Source: Ciceribacter thiooxidans (GTDB lineage Bacteria > Pseudomonadota > Alphaproteobacteria > Rhizobiales > Rhizobiaceae). From it: a stretch of 64,000 nucleotides of DNA. Of the stretch, positions 40,358-50,036 are shown piece by piece; position 1 is the stretch's first letter, and every line of letters starts with the position of its first letter. A program made the position numbers and the translations under genes. The DNA lies in NCBI RefSeq assembly GCF_014126615.1, contig NZ_CP059896.1:3517001-3581000 (forward strand). The letters are read 5' to 3'. The notes under the pieces are model-generated. The model was given only the letters and a program-made list of their open reading frames with translations, ran no database searches and had not been told where the DNA came from.

Positions 40358-40527
40358 GCCATGAGTTTTATATCTATGTATCTTATGGCGTGACAGGTAT
40401 TGTCATTCTGGCTTTGATCGGGTGGGTCTGGCTTGATGGCCGTGCACGGCAACGTGAACTGAAGGAACTGGAAGCGGCCGGCGTTCGCCGCCGCTCGGCG
40501 ACGGTGGCTGGTGATCGGCAAGCATGA
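40354..40527 (+). CDS. ccmD: heme exporter protein CcmD
   Basis: Small membrane protein of 57 residues, too short to stand out on length alone. It begins MSHEFYIYVSYGVTGIVILA with one transmembrane helix, followed by a basic cytoplasmic tail (RARQRELKELEAAGVRRR). CcmD stabilises the CcmABC complex and aids CcmE release. The start overlaps the ccmC stop and the stop overlaps the ccmG start, both in ATGA arrangement, which supports a real, translated gene. Confidence 0.93.
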   Translation: MSHEFYIYVSYGVTGIVILALIGWVWLDGRARQRELKELEAAGVRRRSATVAGDRQA

Positions 40528-41129
40528 GTGAAAGACTGAGGGAATCCCCGGAAAAGGGCAGAGGAGGCGTCGGCCGCTACGCTTTGGCCGTCGTGCCGCT
40601 GGCCGTTTTTCTTGTCATCGCCGGCACTGCCGGCAAGATGCTCTACGATCAGGATTTCAACGGCAAGAGCACGTCGGAGATTCCCTCCGCTCTGATCGGC
40701 ACCAAGGCACCCGATCTCGAATTGCCCGCGCTTGAAGGGGCAGGGGTACCGGCGCTCACTTCCGAGGTTCTCGCGGGCAAGCTGACATTGGTCAATGTCT
40801 TTGCGTCCTGGTGCGTTCCCTGTCGGCAAGAGCATCCGATCCTGAAGGAACTCGCTAAAGATCCGCGGCTTACGGTGGTCGCGATCAACTACAAGGACAC
40901 GACCGAAAACGCGCTTAAGTTCCTCGGCGAGCTTGGAAATCCCTATAGCGCCATCGGCGTCGATCCCAACGGCAAGGCAGCGATTGACTGGGGCGTCTAC
41001 GGAATTCCCGAATCTTATCTCGTCGATGCTGGCGGGACGATTGTCTATAAGCGTGTCGGTCCCTTCGATGCGCTCTCGCTCGAGAAAGGGCTATATCCGG
41101 CGATAGAAAAAGCGCTGGCAAAAGGCTGA
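40524..41129 (+). CDS. ccmG: thiol:disulfide interchange protein CcmG (DsbE)
   Basis: Membrane-anchored periplasmic thioredoxin that reduces apocytochrome c haem-binding cysteines. The 201-residue product has an N-terminal membrane anchor (RYALAVVPLAVFLVIAGTAG), then the DsbE fold with VNVFASWCVPCRQEHP (active-site CxxC is CVPC) and the conserved GVYGIPESYLVD segment with cis-Pro. Last gene of the ccm cluster; ccmE, F and H are not in the window, as is common in rhizobia. It converges on the UPF0314 gene with one base between stops. Confidence 0.95.
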   Translation: MSERLRESPEKGRGGVGRYALAVVPLAVFLVIAGTAGKMLYDQDFNGKSTSEIPSALIGTKAPDLELPALEGAGVPALTSEVLAGKLTLVNVFASWCVPCRQEHPILKELAKDPRLTVVAINYKDTTENALKFLGELGNPYSAIGVDPNGKAAIDWGVYGIPESYLVDAGGTIVYKRVGPFDALSLEKGLYPAIEKALAKG

Positions 41130-41130
41130 T

Positions 41131-41724
41131 TCAGAGGCCAGCCTGCCATGCCCTGATGGCTTCGATGGGCCAGAGAAGCATCAGCACGTTCAGCGTCAGG
41201 TTGTCGCGGATCAGCCATCCCACGTAGATTTCCAGGAACACAGCGATCGAGACAGTCAGCCAGACCGGCGCTCGGGCGGCGAAAAGGAAACCGACGGCCA
41301 TGAACGCCGTATCCATCGTGGAGTTCAGGATACTGTCACCCTGATAGCCAATCGCCATCGTCGCCGTGCGATATCGGTCGATGACGAGCGGAGAGTTTTC
41401 CACCAGCTCCCATGCCGCCTCAATCAGGGTCGCTAACGCAAGTCGCATGGACAATGGCCGGCGTCTGAAGAGGACGAAAGCGAGAAGATAGAACAGGAAG
41501 CCGTGAATGATGTGTGACGGCGTGTACCAATCTGCGAGATGCTGCGAATTTCCTGCAGTGTTCACACCGGGCTCGAAGAGCTTGATATAGCCGCATTCGC
41601 AGATAGGTATTCTGCCCATCAGGTGAAGGATGCCGATCTGTGCAAGGACGATCAGGCCGACGGCGAATAGCCAGAGGCGGGTCGCTTTGTGACGATCCTG
41701 CGGATCGAGCGCGGTGATCGTCAC
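41131..41724 (-). CDS. UPF0314 / DUF2585 membrane protein
   Basis: Conserved rhizobial membrane protein of 197 residues and unknown function. I set the start at GTG 41724, which overlaps the yciB stop (GTGA), instead of the upstream ATG buried in yciB. Five or so hydrophobic segments are visible; family-like blocks are [35 protein letters not shown] and [18 protein letters not shown] with [10 protein letters not shown]. Coupled to yciB at the end of the dapF-mtaB-ftsY-yciB run. Confidence 0.85.
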   Translation of the reverse strand: MTITALDPQDRHKATRLWLFAVGLIVLAQIGILHLMGRIPICECGYIKLFEPGVNTAGNSQHLADWYTPSHIIHGFLFYLLAFVLFRRRPLSMRLALATLIEAAWELVENSPLVIDRYRTATMAIGYQGDSILNSTMDTAFMAVGFLFAARAPVWLTVSIAVFLEIYVGWLIRDNLTLNVLMLLWPIEAIRAWQAGL

Positions 41725-42368
41725 TTTGTCTCCTCCGTCCGTTCCTCGAGTGTGTGGCGCATGATCAGCGGCATTTGCGCGAGCGTGAAGAGGATCGTGA
41801 TCGGCATCGTGCCCCAGACCTTGAAATTGACCCACACCTCGTCGGAAAAGTTGCGCCACACCGCCTCATTCAGGACGGCAAGGAAGAGAAAGAAGACACC
41901 CCAGCGCAGTGTCAGCTTCCGCCAACCGATGTCATCGAGCTGGAAGGCTGCGTTGAAGACATAGCCGAGCAGTGACTTGCCGAAGAAAAGCCCGCCGAGC
42001 AGGACCGCGCCGAAAAGAGTGTTCACGATCGTCGGCTTCATCTTGATGAAGGTTTCGTCCTGAAGCCAAATTGACAAAGAACCGAACACCAGCACGACAA
42101 TGCCCGAGACGAACGGCATGATCGGCAAGTGTCGGAAAACAATCTTCGAAACAACCAACGAGGCCACCGTCGCGGCCATGAACAATGCCGTTGCGATGAA
42201 GAGCGGCCCCCCCACAGTGGAAAGCACCGGGAACGCCTTCGCTAGCCATTCGCCGCGAAGATTACCAAAGAAGAAGATGATCAACGGGCCCAGCTCAAGC
42301 GCTAGCTTGAGGAGCGGGTGGTGCTTCTCGGCGGCAGTCGGTTCTGTGTCACTATGGCTGGATGTCAT
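41721..42368 (-). CDS. yciB: inner membrane-spanning protein YciB (septation protein A family)
   Basis: Integral membrane protein of 215 residues of the YciB/IspZ family, linked to cell envelope and septation in other bacteria, though its biochemical role is unclear. Hydrophobic segments start with [18 protein letters not shown], and the family signature [19 protein letters not shown] plus [20 protein letters not shown] is present. It lies 62 nt downstream of ftsY and overlaps the following UPF0314 gene. Confidence 0.92.
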   Translation of the reverse strand: MTSSHSDTEPTAAEKHHPLLKLALELGPLIIFFFGNLRGEWLAKAFPVLSTVGGPLFIATALFMAATVASLVVSKIVFRHLPIMPFVSGIVVLVFGSLSIWLQDETFIKMKPTIVNTLFGAVLLGGLFFGKSLLGYVFNAAFQLDDIGWRKLTLRWGVFFLFLAVLNEAVWRNFSDEVWVNFKVWGTMPITILFTLAQMPLIMRHTLEERTEETK

Positions 42369-42429
42369 TGTCTTTGCCTGTCATACTTTCTTGCTTGAGC
42401 GCCGCGCGTTCGTTTTCCCGCCTCTTGCG

Positions 42430-43734
42430 TCAGCCTCCGAGACCCGCAATCGCCTTGGCGAAGTCATCCGCCTCAAACGGTTCGAGATCATCGATCCCCT
42501 CGCCGACACCGATGAAATAGACCGGCAACTTGTGCTTGGCGGCGATGGCGACGAGAATGCCGCCGCGCGCCGTGCCGTCCAGCTTTGTCATCACGAGCCC
42601 GTTGACGCCCGCAATGTTGCGGAAAATCTCGACCTGCGCCATCGCGTTCTGGCCAGTGGTTGCATCCAGTGTCTGGAGCACCGTATGCGGCGCGTCTGGG
42701 TCGAGTTTGCCGAGCACTCGGACAATCTTCTCAAGCTCCGCCATCAGTTCCGTCTTGTTCTGCAGGCGACCGGCGGTATCGATGATGAGGACGTCCGACT
42801 TCTCCGCCTTGGCCTTCTCGAACGCCTCGTAGGCCAGCCCGGCAGCGTCGGCGCCGAGCTTGGTGCCGATGAAGGTCGAGCCCGTGCGGTCTGCCCAGAT
42901 CTTAAGTTGCTCGATTGCGGCGGCGCGGAAAGTGTCACCGGCGGCCAGCATGACCTTCAGGCCGGAACCTGAGAGTTTCGCCGCCAGCTTGCCGATCGTC
43001 GTGGTCTTGCCGGTGCCGTTGACGCCGACGACCAGGATGACGTGGGGCTTGTGGCTGAGGTCCAATTGCAGGGGGCGGGCGACGGGTTTCAGAACCTTGG
43101 TAATCTCGCTTGCCATGATGTGGGAGACATCTTCGCCGGTGACATCCTTGCCGTAGCGCTCGGAAGACAGCGTGTCGGTGATGCGCATCGCCGTCTCGAC
43201 GCCGAGATCGGCCTGGATGAGCAGGTCCTCGAGGTCCTGAAGCGCGTCGTCGTCGAGTTTGCGCTTGGTGAAGAGCGCTGTGATCTGTCCTGTCAGCTGC
43301 GAAGACGTGCGCAGCAATCCGGCCCGCAGACGTTGGAACCAGGAGAGTTTTTGAATAGGCTTGTCCGGCACCTCCTCCGGCGCAGTCGTACCCAACGCAA
43401 ATCCCTTCGGGAGGTTATGTTCGGCGAGGCCCGTCAGTTCCTCTTCTTCGGCCGGAGGGATTGCGTCGGACTCTTCTGATGCGATCGCTGCATCGGCATC
43501 CGAGGGCAGTTCCGGTGCTTCGTTATGGTCGGCGGCTCCGGGGCGCCCGCCCTCATGTTCGTCAGGGGATAGGGCCTCCACAACGTCTTCGGACGTCGTG
43601 TCGGCCACGGCCTGTTCTTCCGCGGCTTGCTGCGGAGCCTCGTCCGAGGCCGGAGCGTCTTGTTCGGCAGGCGCCGAGCCGGTCGGCTTGTCCTTGCCGA
43701 AGGTGAAGACCTTTTTGATGAAGCCGAGCGCCAT
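42430..43734 (-). CDS. ftsY: signal recognition particle receptor FtsY
   Basis: GTPase receptor that docks SRP-ribosome complexes at the membrane. The 434-residue product has an acidic, Ala/Glu/Pro-rich A domain (residues about 20-125), then the N domain (LSWFQRLRAGLLRTS) and the G domain with GVNGTGKTTTIGKLA (P-loop), DTAGRLQNK, TKLDGTARGG and the closing GVGEGIDDLEPFEADDF. It lies 18 nt after mtaB on the same strand. Its partner ffh is divergent only 2.6 kb away. Confidence 0.97.
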   Translation of the reverse strand: MALGFIKKVFTFGKDKPTGSAPAEQDAPASDEAPQQAAEEQAVADTTSEDVVEALSPDEHEGGRPGAADHNEAPELPSDADAAIASEESDAIPPAEEEELTGLAEHNLPKGFALGTTAPEEVPDKPIQKLSWFQRLRAGLLRTSSQLTGQITALFTKRKLDDDALQDLEDLLIQADLGVETAMRITDTLSSERYGKDVTGEDVSHIMASEITKVLKPVARPLQLDLSHKPHVILVVGVNGTGKTTTIGKLAAKLSGSGLKVMLAAGDTFRAAAIEQLKIWADRTGSTFIGTKLGADAAGLAYEAFEKAKAEKSDVLIIDTAGRLQNKTELMAELEKIVRVLGKLDPDAPHTVLQTLDATTGQNAMAQVEIFRNIAGVNGLVMTKLDGTARGGILVAIAAKHKLPVYFIGVGEGIDDLEPFEADDFAKAIAGLGG

Positions 43735-43751
43735 GAACAGTCCGTTCGAAA

Positions 43752-45026
43752 TCAGGCAGCCGAGCGGCCAGCCAATTGCATTTCCAGATTCTTGCCATTG
43801 TGACCGGTGATCGTGACCGTCACAAGATCGCGCGGCGCCAGCCCCGAGGCGTCAACCAGCGAGAAGTTTTCCGTATGGCCCATGCCGTTATTTTCGACAA
43901 GGATCGTCTGACGGGTTCCGACCATTGACGTCAGGTGCGCGGTATGAAGCTTTTGGGCGCTGTCGCGCAAGCGTGCCGCTCTCTCCTTCACCAGCCCGCG
44001 ATCGAGTTGCGGCATTCGCGCCGCCGGCGTGCCCGGACGCGGACTGTACGGGAAGACGTGGAGATGGGCGATCCCCATCTCCTTGGCAAGACTTGCGGCA
44101 TTCGCGAACATCTCCTCCGTCTCGGTCGGAAAGCCGGCGATCATGTCCGCTCCGAATGCAACGTCCGGCCGCAACGCACGGACCTTTCTTGCGAAATCGA
44201 CCGCGTCCGCGCGGCTGTGGCGACGCTTCATTCGCTTCAGGATCAGGTCATCTCCATGCTGCAGAGAGAGATGGAGGTGCGGCATGAAGCGCGGTTCGTC
44301 GGCGATGAGATCGAACAAGTGACCGTCGACTTCGATACTGTCGATCGAGGAGAGGCGTAGCCGCCGGATTTCCGGCACCTGCTTCAGCAGCGTCTTTGCC
44401 AGCAGACCGAGACTCGGCCGGCCGGGAAGATCGTTGCCGTAGCTTGTCGCGTCGACGCCAGTCAGTACCACTTCGCGGTAGCCGTTTTCAACAAGCCTGC
44501 GAGCTTGTTCGACGATTGCGCCCATAGGAACCGAGCGGGAATTGCCGCGTCCGTAAGGTATGATGCAGAAGGTGCAGCGGTGGTCACAGCCGGTCTGCAC
44601 CTGCAGAAAGCCGCGGACGTGACCGTCGATATGCGCGACCATTTGCGGCGCCGTTTCCGAAATGCTCATGATGTCGTTGACGCGGATCTTTTCCTCGCCT
44701 TCGACCCCGAAATCCGGCATCCCCCGGTAATATTCGGCTTTGAGCTTCTCCTCATTGCCAAGGACGGCGTCGACTTCGGGCATGGCGGCAAAGCCCCGGG
44801 CATCGGTCTGGGCGGCGCAACCGGTCACCACGATCCGGGCATTCGGGCTTTCGCGACGGGCGCGGCGGATCGCTTGGCGGGCCTGCCGGACAGCTTCGCC
44901 GGTAACTGCGCAGGTATTGACCAGAATCGCGTCGTTGAGGCCAGCCTTGGCCGCTTCAGCCTTCATGACTTCGGACTCGTAGGTATTGAGTCGGCAGCCG
45001 AAGGTAATGACCTCAATCCCGCTCAC
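43752..45026 (-). CDS. mtaB: tRNA t6A37 methylthiotransferase MtaB
   Basis: Radical-SAM methylthiotransferase that converts t6A to ms2t6A at position 37 of ANN-decoding tRNAs. The 424-residue product has the N-terminal UPF0004 domain with three cluster cysteines ([29 protein letters not shown]) and the radical-SAM CxxxCxxC motif in [18 protein letters not shown], then a C-terminal TRAM-like part. The C in GCRLN (rather than GCQMN) favours MtaB over MiaB. It overlaps the dapF stop by 4 nt and precedes ftsY. Confidence 0.92.
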   Translation of the reverse strand: MSGIEVITFGCRLNTYESEVMKAEAAKAGLNDAILVNTCAVTGEAVRQARQAIRRARRESPNARIVVTGCAAQTDARGFAAMPEVDAVLGNEEKLKAEYYRGMPDFGVEGEEKIRVNDIMSISETAPQMVAHIDGHVRGFLQVQTGCDHRCTFCIIPYGRGNSRSVPMGAIVEQARRLVENGYREVVLTGVDATSYGNDLPGRPSLGLLAKTLLKQVPEIRRLRLSSIDSIEVDGHLFDLIADEPRFMPHLHLSLQHGDDLILKRMKRRHSRADAVDFARKVRALRPDVAFGADMIAGFPTETEEMFANAASLAKEMGIAHLHVFPYSPRPGTPAARMPQLDRGLVKERAARLRDSAQKLHTAHLTSMVGTRQTILVENNGMGHTENFSLVDASGLAPRDLVTVTITGHNGKNLEMQLAGRSAA

Positions 45027-45937
45027 GAAGCGGATGCTCCGCTTTCAGAGGATGTGCTGCGCTGCCAGGCGCCGGTCGCCGGATCGAGCGTACCGGACCA
45101 TTCCCACTCGGCGGGGCCGGTCATGACCACATGGTTATCACGTTCGCGCCATTCGATCGTGAGCGTCTGCCGGTTCGGGCTGGAAGCGACAGTAACAGTC
45201 ACCCTGCGGCCGGTCCGGCCGGTGCGTGCGCCGCTGACGGCAGCCGCACATGCGGCTGAACCGCAGGCGAGTGTCAGTCCCGCCCCCCGTTCCCAGGTAC
45301 GGGTCGTCATTGCGTCAGGTGCAGTCACTTGCGCCAGTGTGATGTTTGCCTTTTCAGGGAACATCGGATGATTTTCGAGAAGCGGACCGAAGCGGTCGAG
45401 ATCGAACGTCATCGGATCGCGATCGACCCAGAAGATCGCGTGCGGATTGCCCATCGATACGGCCGAGGGCGAATGCAGGATCGGCGCGTCGATTGGGCCG
45501 ATCTGCAATTCGATGCGGCTGGTGTCGTGAAATTCCTCGGCAAGTGGAATGCGGTTCCACTCGAAGACAGGTTCGCCCATATCGACTGAAATGGTACCGT
45601 CCTCATGCTCGACGGCATTCAGGATGCCGGCGATGGTCTGAAATGTGAAGGTCTTGCGTCCTGTCTCGGCTGCAAGCGCCTGCACGACGCAGCGCGTTCC
45701 GTTACCGCAGGCCTGCGCCCGCGTGCCGTCGCAGTTCAGGATATCAATGTAAGCGTCGGTGCCAGACAGCTTCGGATCGTGGATCGCCATGATCTGGTCG
45801 AACGCCGTTTCCGGGTTGCCGGCGAGGCTGACGGCGGCTGCGGGCGAGACCCGGTCGACACGGCCGCGCATGTCGACGACCAGGATCTTGTTGCCAAGCC
45901 CGTTCATCTTTGCGAATTCGACCGTCGCTGCCGTCAT
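45023..45937 (-). CDS. dapF: diaminopimelate epimerase
   Basis: PLP-independent epimerase converting LL- to meso-diaminopimelate for lysine and peptidoglycan. The 304-residue product has the two catalytic cysteine motifs: ACGNGTRC (residues about 78-85) and [18 protein letters not shown] (about 225-240), plus [15 protein letters not shown] at the start and [11 protein letters not shown]. First gene of the minus-strand run dapF-mtaB-ftsY-yciB-UPF0314, with a 4-nt overlap to mtaB. It continues the pathway started by asd in this window. Confidence 0.97.
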   Translation of the reverse strand: MTAATVEFAKMNGLGNKILVVDMRGRVDRVSPAAAVSLAGNPETAFDQIMAIHDPKLSGTDAYIDILNCDGTRAQACGNGTRCVVQALAAETGRKTFTFQTIAGILNAVEHEDGTISVDMGEPVFEWNRIPLAEEFHDTSRIELQIGPIDAPILHSPSAVSMGNPHAIFWVDRDPMTFDLDRFGPLLENHPMFPEKANITLAQVTAPDAMTTRTWERGAGLTLACGSAACAAAVSGARTGRTGRRVTVTVASSPNRQTLTIEWRERDNHVVMTGPAEWEWSGTLDPATGAWQRSTSSESGASAS

Positions 45938-46099
45938 GCTGATACTTTCGATGGTTGTCGCCGCTTATATGGCGGAAAAGCGCCGGAATTACCAGTGCGC
46001 TTCGTGATCGGCCAGAGCCTCACCGGAACGAACTACCGCCGTCCGGTAGGGCCAAACGCGCAGATTCGAGGGGCGCATTCGTCATGGAGGGCTGAAATA

Positions 46100-46129
46100 C
46101 TTGACTCCGGCGCGGTTTTCCTGTTTATC
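46100..46129 (+). promoter_or_regulatory. candidate promoter in the dapF-ffh gap
   Basis: TTGACT at 46101-46106 (CTTGAC from 46100), 17 nt, then TTTATC at 46124-46129. A GACTC (GANTC) overlaps the -35. It would start a transcript near 46136, about 190 nt before ffh. Confidence 0.45.
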
Positions 46130-46135
46130 GCCAGC

Positions 46136-46251
46136 AAATCTGCGACGAGATTGAGACTCCGAGCCGCCGACCGGGACCCGTAAAGGTATAAAGAGATCCC
46201 GGAGGTCAACATCCGACAGCGCGTTGCGCTCTCGGGTGCTTTTTGGTTTTT
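46136..46251 (+). ncRNA. candidate small RNA or attenuated ffh leader
   Basis: The dapF-ffh intergenic region (45938-46325, 388 nt) has no credible protein gene. It contains the promoter-like boxes above and, 75-115 nt downstream, a terminator-like hairpin: CCGA-C-AGCGC (46213-46222) against GCGCT-C-TCGG (46226-46235), one mismatch, then GTGC and T-runs at 46240-46244 and 46247-46251. Between them GACC/GGGA (about 46169-46176) can fold with TCCC...GGTC (46197-46207). A roughly 115-nt RNA or a terminator before ffh are both possible. It lacks the GGAAG tetraloop signature of SRP RNA. Confidence 0.35.
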
Positions 46252-46325
46252 CGTCTTGTTTTCGTCGGAGAAAAGACCAACGTTTCGGCAATTCTCGACG
46301 AAACCGGAACGATAAGGAAGAGCCG

Positions 46326-47882
46326 ATGTTTGAAAACCTCCAGGACCGCCTTGGATCCATTCTGAATGGACTGACCGGCCGTGGCGCACTGTCCGAAGCG
46401 GATGTCTCCGCCGCGCTGCGCGAGGTGCGTCGTGCACTTCTGGAGGCTGATGTCGCGCTCGAAGTTGTGCGCTCGTTCACCGACAGGGTCCGCGAAAAGG
46501 CTGTCGGCGCGGCGGTGGTGAAATCGATCAAGCCCGGACAGATGGTCGTCAAGATCGTCCACGACGAACTCGTCGAAATGCTGGGCTCCGAAGGCGTTTC
46601 GATCGATCTCAATGCACCGGCCCCGGTCGTCGTCATGATGGTCGGCCTGCAAGGCTCCGGCAAGACCACGACCACGGGCAAGATTGCCAAGCGTCTGACC
46701 GATCGCGAGAAGAAAAAGGTCCTGATGGCCTCGCTCGACACGCGTCGTCCTGCTGCCCAGGAACAGCTGCGTCAGCTCGGCGTGCAGACGGGCATCGACG
46801 TGTTGCCGATCATTGCCGGCCAATCGCCGACCGATATCGCAAGCCGCGCCGTACAGGCCGCCAAGCTCGGCGGTCACGACGTCGTCATCCTCGACACAGC
46901 GGGCCGCACGCATATCGACGAGCCGCTGATGGTCGAGATGGCCGAGATCAAGGCCAGATCCAAGCCGCACGAAATTCTTCTCGTTGCCGACGCTCTGACC
47001 GGTCAGGATGCCGTCAATCTCGCCCGCAATTTCGACGAGCGCGTCGGCATCACCGGGCTCGTGCTCACCCGCATGGACGGTGACGGCCGCGGTGGTGCAG
47101 CGCTTTCGATGCGCGCGGTTACCGGCAAGCCGATCAAGCTGATCGGCGTCGGCGAAAAGATGACGGAGCTCGAAGAGTTCCATCCGCGGCGCATCGCCGA
47201 CCGCATTCTCGGGATGGGCGACATCGTTTCGCTGGTCGAGAGGGCGGCCGAGACGATCGATGCCGAGAAGGCGAAAGCCATGGCCGAGAAGATGGCCAAG
47301 GGCAAGTTCGACCTGAACGACCTCGCCGAACAGTTGAAGCAGATGCAGAAGATGGGCGGCATGGGCGGCATCATGGGTCTTATGCCCGGCATGGCCGGCA
47401 TGAAGGACAAGATGGCCGCCGCTGGGCTGAGCGACAAGCTGTTCGGTCGCCAGATTGCCATCATCCAGTCGATGACCAAGGCGGAGCGGGCCAATCCCGA
47501 CATTCTCAAGCATTCCCGCAAGAAGCGCATCGCGGCCGGCTCCGGCACCGACGCCGCCGAAATCAACAAGTTGCTCAAGATGCATCGTCAGATGGCCGAC
47601 ATGATGAAGGCCATGGGCGGCAAGAAGGGCGGCGGCATGATGAAGCAGATGATGGGCGGCCTCGCTGGCAAGATGGGTCTTGGTGGCATGGGCGGGATGC
47701 CGGATCTGTCGAGTATGGATCCGAAGCAGATCGAGGCACTTGCCAAACAGGCGGAGGCGGCGGGTATCAATCCGGGTGCTCTTCCGGGGATCGGCGGCGG
47801 ATTGCCAGGACTTGGCGGGAAGCTGCCCGGTCTCGGTGGCGGCGGGTTCCCGGGCCTCCCCGGTTTGCCGAAGAAGAAGTGA
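46326..47882 (+). CDS. ffh: signal recognition particle protein Ffh (SRP54)
   Basis: Binds signal peptides and SRP RNA and targets ribosomes to FtsY. The 518-residue product begins MFENLQDRLGSILNGLTG (N domain), has the G domain with GLQGSGKTTTTGKIAK, DTAGRTHIDE, TRMDGDGRGGAAL, and the methionine-rich M domain (QMQKMGGMGGIMGLMPGM, RKKRIAAGSGT). The C-terminal 70 residues are unusual in composition: Gly/Met repeats (GMGGMP) then a Gly-Leu-Pro-rich tail ending GLPKKK. Divergent from dapF; chorismate mutase follows 14 nt after the stop. Confidence 0.97.
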   Translation: MFENLQDRLGSILNGLTGRGALSEADVSAALREVRRALLEADVALEVVRSFTDRVREKAVGAAVVKSIKPGQMVVKIVHDELVEMLGSEGVSIDLNAPAPVVVMMVGLQGSGKTTTTGKIAKRLTDREKKKVLMASLDTRRPAAQEQLRQLGVQTGIDVLPIIAGQSPTDIASRAVQAAKLGGHDVVILDTAGRTHIDEPLMVEMAEIKARSKPHEILLVADALTGQDAVNLARNFDERVGITGLVLTRMDGDGRGGAALSMRAVTGKPIKLIGVGEKMTELEEFHPRRIADRILGMGDIVSLVERAAETIDAEKAKAMAEKMAKGKFDLNDLAEQLKQMQKMGGMGGIMGLMPGMAGMKDKMAAAGLSDKLFGRQIAIIQSMTKAERANPDILKHSRKKRIAAGSGTDAAEINKLLKMHRQMADMMKAMGGKKGGGMMKQMMGGLAGKMGLGGMGGMPDLSSMDPKQIEALAKQAEAAGINPGALPGIGGGLPGLGGKLPGLGGGGFPGLPGLPKKK

Positions 47883-47896
47883 GACGAGACATCGCC

Positions 47897-48217
47897 ATGA
47901 TCGCTCCACACGTCAAGGAACAGCTCGCGAGCTACCGCCAGTCGATCGACAACATCGACGCCGCTCTCGTGCATATGCTCGCCGAACGGTTTCGATGCAC
48001 GAAAGCGGTCGGCGTTCTCAAGGCCCAATACGATTTGCCGCCGGCCGATCCGGCGCGCGAGGAATACCAGATCGAACGTCTTCGCCGTCTGGCGCAGGAT
48101 GCCCATCTGGATCCGGATTTCGCAGAAAAGTTCCTGAATTTCATCATCAGGGAAGTGATCCGGCATCATGAAGCAATCGCTGCCGACATCGGCAGCAATT
48201 CGGAAAAGACCGCCTGA
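47897..48217 (+). CDS. chorismate mutase (AroQ type)
   Basis: All-helical AroQ-class chorismate mutase converting chorismate to prephenate for Phe/Tyr synthesis. The 106-residue product has the family pattern [22 protein letters not shown] (Arg and Asp of the active site), [20 protein letters not shown] and a C-terminal helix ending [17 protein letters not shown] 47897 is chosen; a GTG at 47879 overlapping the ffh stop would add six residues. Located between ffh and rpsP, an order typical of rhizobia. Confidence 0.88.
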   Translation: MIAPHVKEQLASYRQSIDNIDAALVHMLAERFRCTKAVGVLKAQYDLPPADPAREEYQIERLRRLAQDAHLDPDFAEKFLNFIIREVIRHHEAIAADIGSNSEKTA

Positions 48218-48254
48218 ACAGCCGGCGGAAAAGAAAAGCCCAAGGAGTAAAGAA

Positions 48255-48632
48255 ATGGCACTGAAAATTCGTCTCGCCCGTGGCGGTTCCAAGAAGCGTC
48301 CGTACTACCAGATCGTCGTGGCCGACGCCCGCTCGCCGCGCGACGGTCGTTTCCTCGAGAAGGTCGGCGCATGGAACCCGATGCTTCCGAAGGACAGCGA
48401 AAAGCGCATCGAACTGAACGTTGAACGCATCAAGGAATGGGTCGCAAAGGGCGCCCAGCCGACCGACCGCGTGCTGCGTTTCATGGCCGAGGCTGGCCTC
48501 GCCACCCGCGACGCCCGCAACAACCCGGAAAAGGCAAAGCCGGGCAAGAAGGCTGTCGAGCGTGTAAAGGAAAAGGAAATGAAGGCCGCTGAGGCAGCCG
48601 CTGCTGCTGCTGAAGCAAGCGCCGCGGAATAA
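48255..48632 (+). CDS. rpsP: 30S ribosomal protein bS16
   Basis: Small-subunit ribosomal protein. The 125-residue product begins [20 protein letters not shown] and keeps [20 protein letters not shown] and [16 protein letters not shown]. Beyond the usual 80-90 residue core it has a Lys- then Ala/Glu-rich tail ([19 protein letters not shown]). AAGGAG precedes ATG 48255. A strong terminator follows at 48654, so rimM-trmD may be expressed at a different level or from their own promoter. Confidence 0.97.
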   Translation: MALKIRLARGGSKKRPYYQIVVADARSPRDGRFLEKVGAWNPMLPKDSEKRIELNVERIKEWVAKGAQPTDRVLRFMAEAGLATRDARNNPEKAKPGKKAVERVKEKEMKAAEAAAAAAEASAAE

Positions 48633-48653
48633 TTTCCATTCCCTTGAATTCCG

Positions 48654-48682
48654 ACGGGCGGCAGTATCTGCCGCCCGTTTTT
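48654..48682 (+). terminator. intrinsic terminator after rpsP
   Basis: ACGGGCGGCAG (48654-48664) and CTGCCGCCCGT (48668-48678) pair perfectly over 11 bp with a 3-nt loop, followed directly by TTTTT (48678-48682). Confidence 0.93.
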
Positions 48683-48748
48683 CGTTTCTTTTCGCCATGC
48701 TTCGTCCTAAGAAGACTGCATGACGGCGATGTTGGATTATCGGTACTC

Positions 48749-49321
48749 ATGACGACGCTTAAGAATCCTGTACTGATGGCTACAGTGGGCGCCGCCCAGG
48801 GGCTCCGCGGAGAGGTTCGGGTCAGAACGTACACGGCTGATCCGATGGCGCTGGGCGATTACGGCAACCTGCGAAGCCTGGATGGCCGGGTCTTCGAGAT
48901 TCTGGAGATTCGCGAAGCCAAGAACGTGGTGATCGTGCGCTTCCGCGGCGTGAATGATCGCAATGCTGCCGAGGCTTTGAACGGACTCGAGCTCTATGTC
49001 GATCGGGACGCGCTTCCGGACGGCGATCTCGAGGACGACGAATTCTACTATGCCGACCTCGAGGGTCTCGACGTCTACGATAGTGCTGGAAAGCACTACG
49101 GCGCGGTGTCCGCTGTCTTCGATTTCGGGGCGGGCGATCTGCTGGAAATCAAGGGACCGGGCAAGCGCCCCGTGCTCATCCCGTTTTCGGAAACAGCGGT
49201 GCTCGAAATAGACCTCGAGAGTGGCCGTCTGCTGATCGATCCCGTGGCGGCTGGTCTCGAGGAGGAGCGTAAGACGCCACGCCGTAAAGGATCTGACCTG
49301 AGTGGTTCGGACGAGGAATGA
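48749..49321 (+). CDS. rimM: 16S rRNA processing/maturation factor RimM
   Basis: Ribosome maturation protein that binds S19 during 30S head assembly. The 190-residue product has the N-terminal beta-barrel with [21 protein letters not shown] and the PRC-barrel with [13 protein letters not shown] and [16 protein letters not shown] 48749 (MTTLKNPVL) is used; the upstream extension runs through the rpsP terminator. It lies in the classical rpsP-rimM-trmD order, with trmD 10 nt downstream. The C-terminus is basic and likely flexible. Confidence 0.95.
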   Translation: MTTLKNPVLMATVGAAQGLRGEVRVRTYTADPMALGDYGNLRSLDGRVFEILEIREAKNVVIVRFRGVNDRNAAEALNGLELYVDRDALPDGDLEDDEFYYADLEGLDVYDSAGKHYGAVSAVFDFGAGDLLEIKGPGKRPVLIPFSETAVLEIDLESGRLLIDPVAAGLEEERKTPRRKGSDLSGSDEE

Positions 49322-49331
49322 GCGGTCGGAC

Positions 49332-50036
49332 ATGAGCTTTCGAGCAACAATCCTCACGCTCTACCCGGAGATGTTTCCCGGTCATCTCGCTTACTCGCTT
49401 GCGGGCCGGGCGCTGGAGCGCGGCCAGTGGGTGGTGGAGACCGTTCAGATACGAAATTTCGCCACAGATCGGCACCGGACGGTCGACGACACGCCTGCCG
49501 GCGGCGGCGCCGGCATGGTGCTCAAGCCCGATGTGCTGGCGCGAGCGATTGACGACGTGGCGAAGGATGACCGCCCGAGGCTGCTTATGAGCCCGAGAGG
49601 TCGCCCGTTGACGCAGCGACGGGTGAGGGAGCTCGCTTCCGGTGACGGCGTTGTGATCGTCTGTGGCCGTTTTGAAGGCGTCGATCAGCGCGTCATCGAC
49701 GCTCGCGGTTTAGAAGAGGTCTCGATCGGCGATTATATCCTCTCAGGCGGCGAGCCGGCGGCGCTTGTCGTTCTCGATGCTGTTGTCCGCATTTTGCCGG
49801 GGGTGATGGGCAACGAGCTATCCGGGGTCCACGAGAGCTTCGAGGGTGGGCTTCTGGAGCATCCACAGTATACCCGTCCGCAGGTGTTCGAAGGCCGAGA
49901 AATCCCCGCGGTGCTGACGTCGGGCAATCACGGTGCAATCGAGACGTGGCGACACGAGCAGGCGCTTGCCCTTACGAAGGAGAGGCGAGCGGACCTTCTG
50001 GCTACCGATACCGCATCTCAGCCAGTGACGAAGTAG
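49332..50036 (+). CDS. trmD: tRNA (guanine-37-N1)-methyltransferase TrmD
   Basis: SPOUT-class enzyme making m1G37 in tRNAs, needed to prevent +1 frameshifting. The 234-residue product has [33 protein letters not shown], the trefoil-knot SAM loop [28 protein letters not shown] and the C-terminal [16 protein letters not shown] 49332 lies 10 nt after rimM. The last 19 nt overlap the convergent TSUP permease gene, so no separate terminator is present. Confidence 0.96.
   Translation: MSFRATILTLYPEMFPGHLAYSLAGRALERGQWVVETVQIRNFATDRHRTVDDTPAGGGAGMVLKPDVLARAIDDVAKDDRPRLLMSPRGRPLTQRRVRELASGDGVVIVCGRFEGVDQRVIDARGLEEVSIGDYILSGGEPAALVVLDAVVRILPGVMGNELSGVHESFEGGLLEHPQYTRPQVFEGREIPAVLTSGNHGAIETWRHEQALALTKERRADLLATDTASQPVTK

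Noticed and set aside
45938..46325. SRP RNA gene (ffs) near ffh.
   Set aside because: No GGAAG-type tetraloop with the conserved internal loop could be found.
46206..47909. A 567-codon open frame antisense to ffh.
   Set aside because: His/Leu-rich composition typical of antisense shadows; covers a certain ffh gene.
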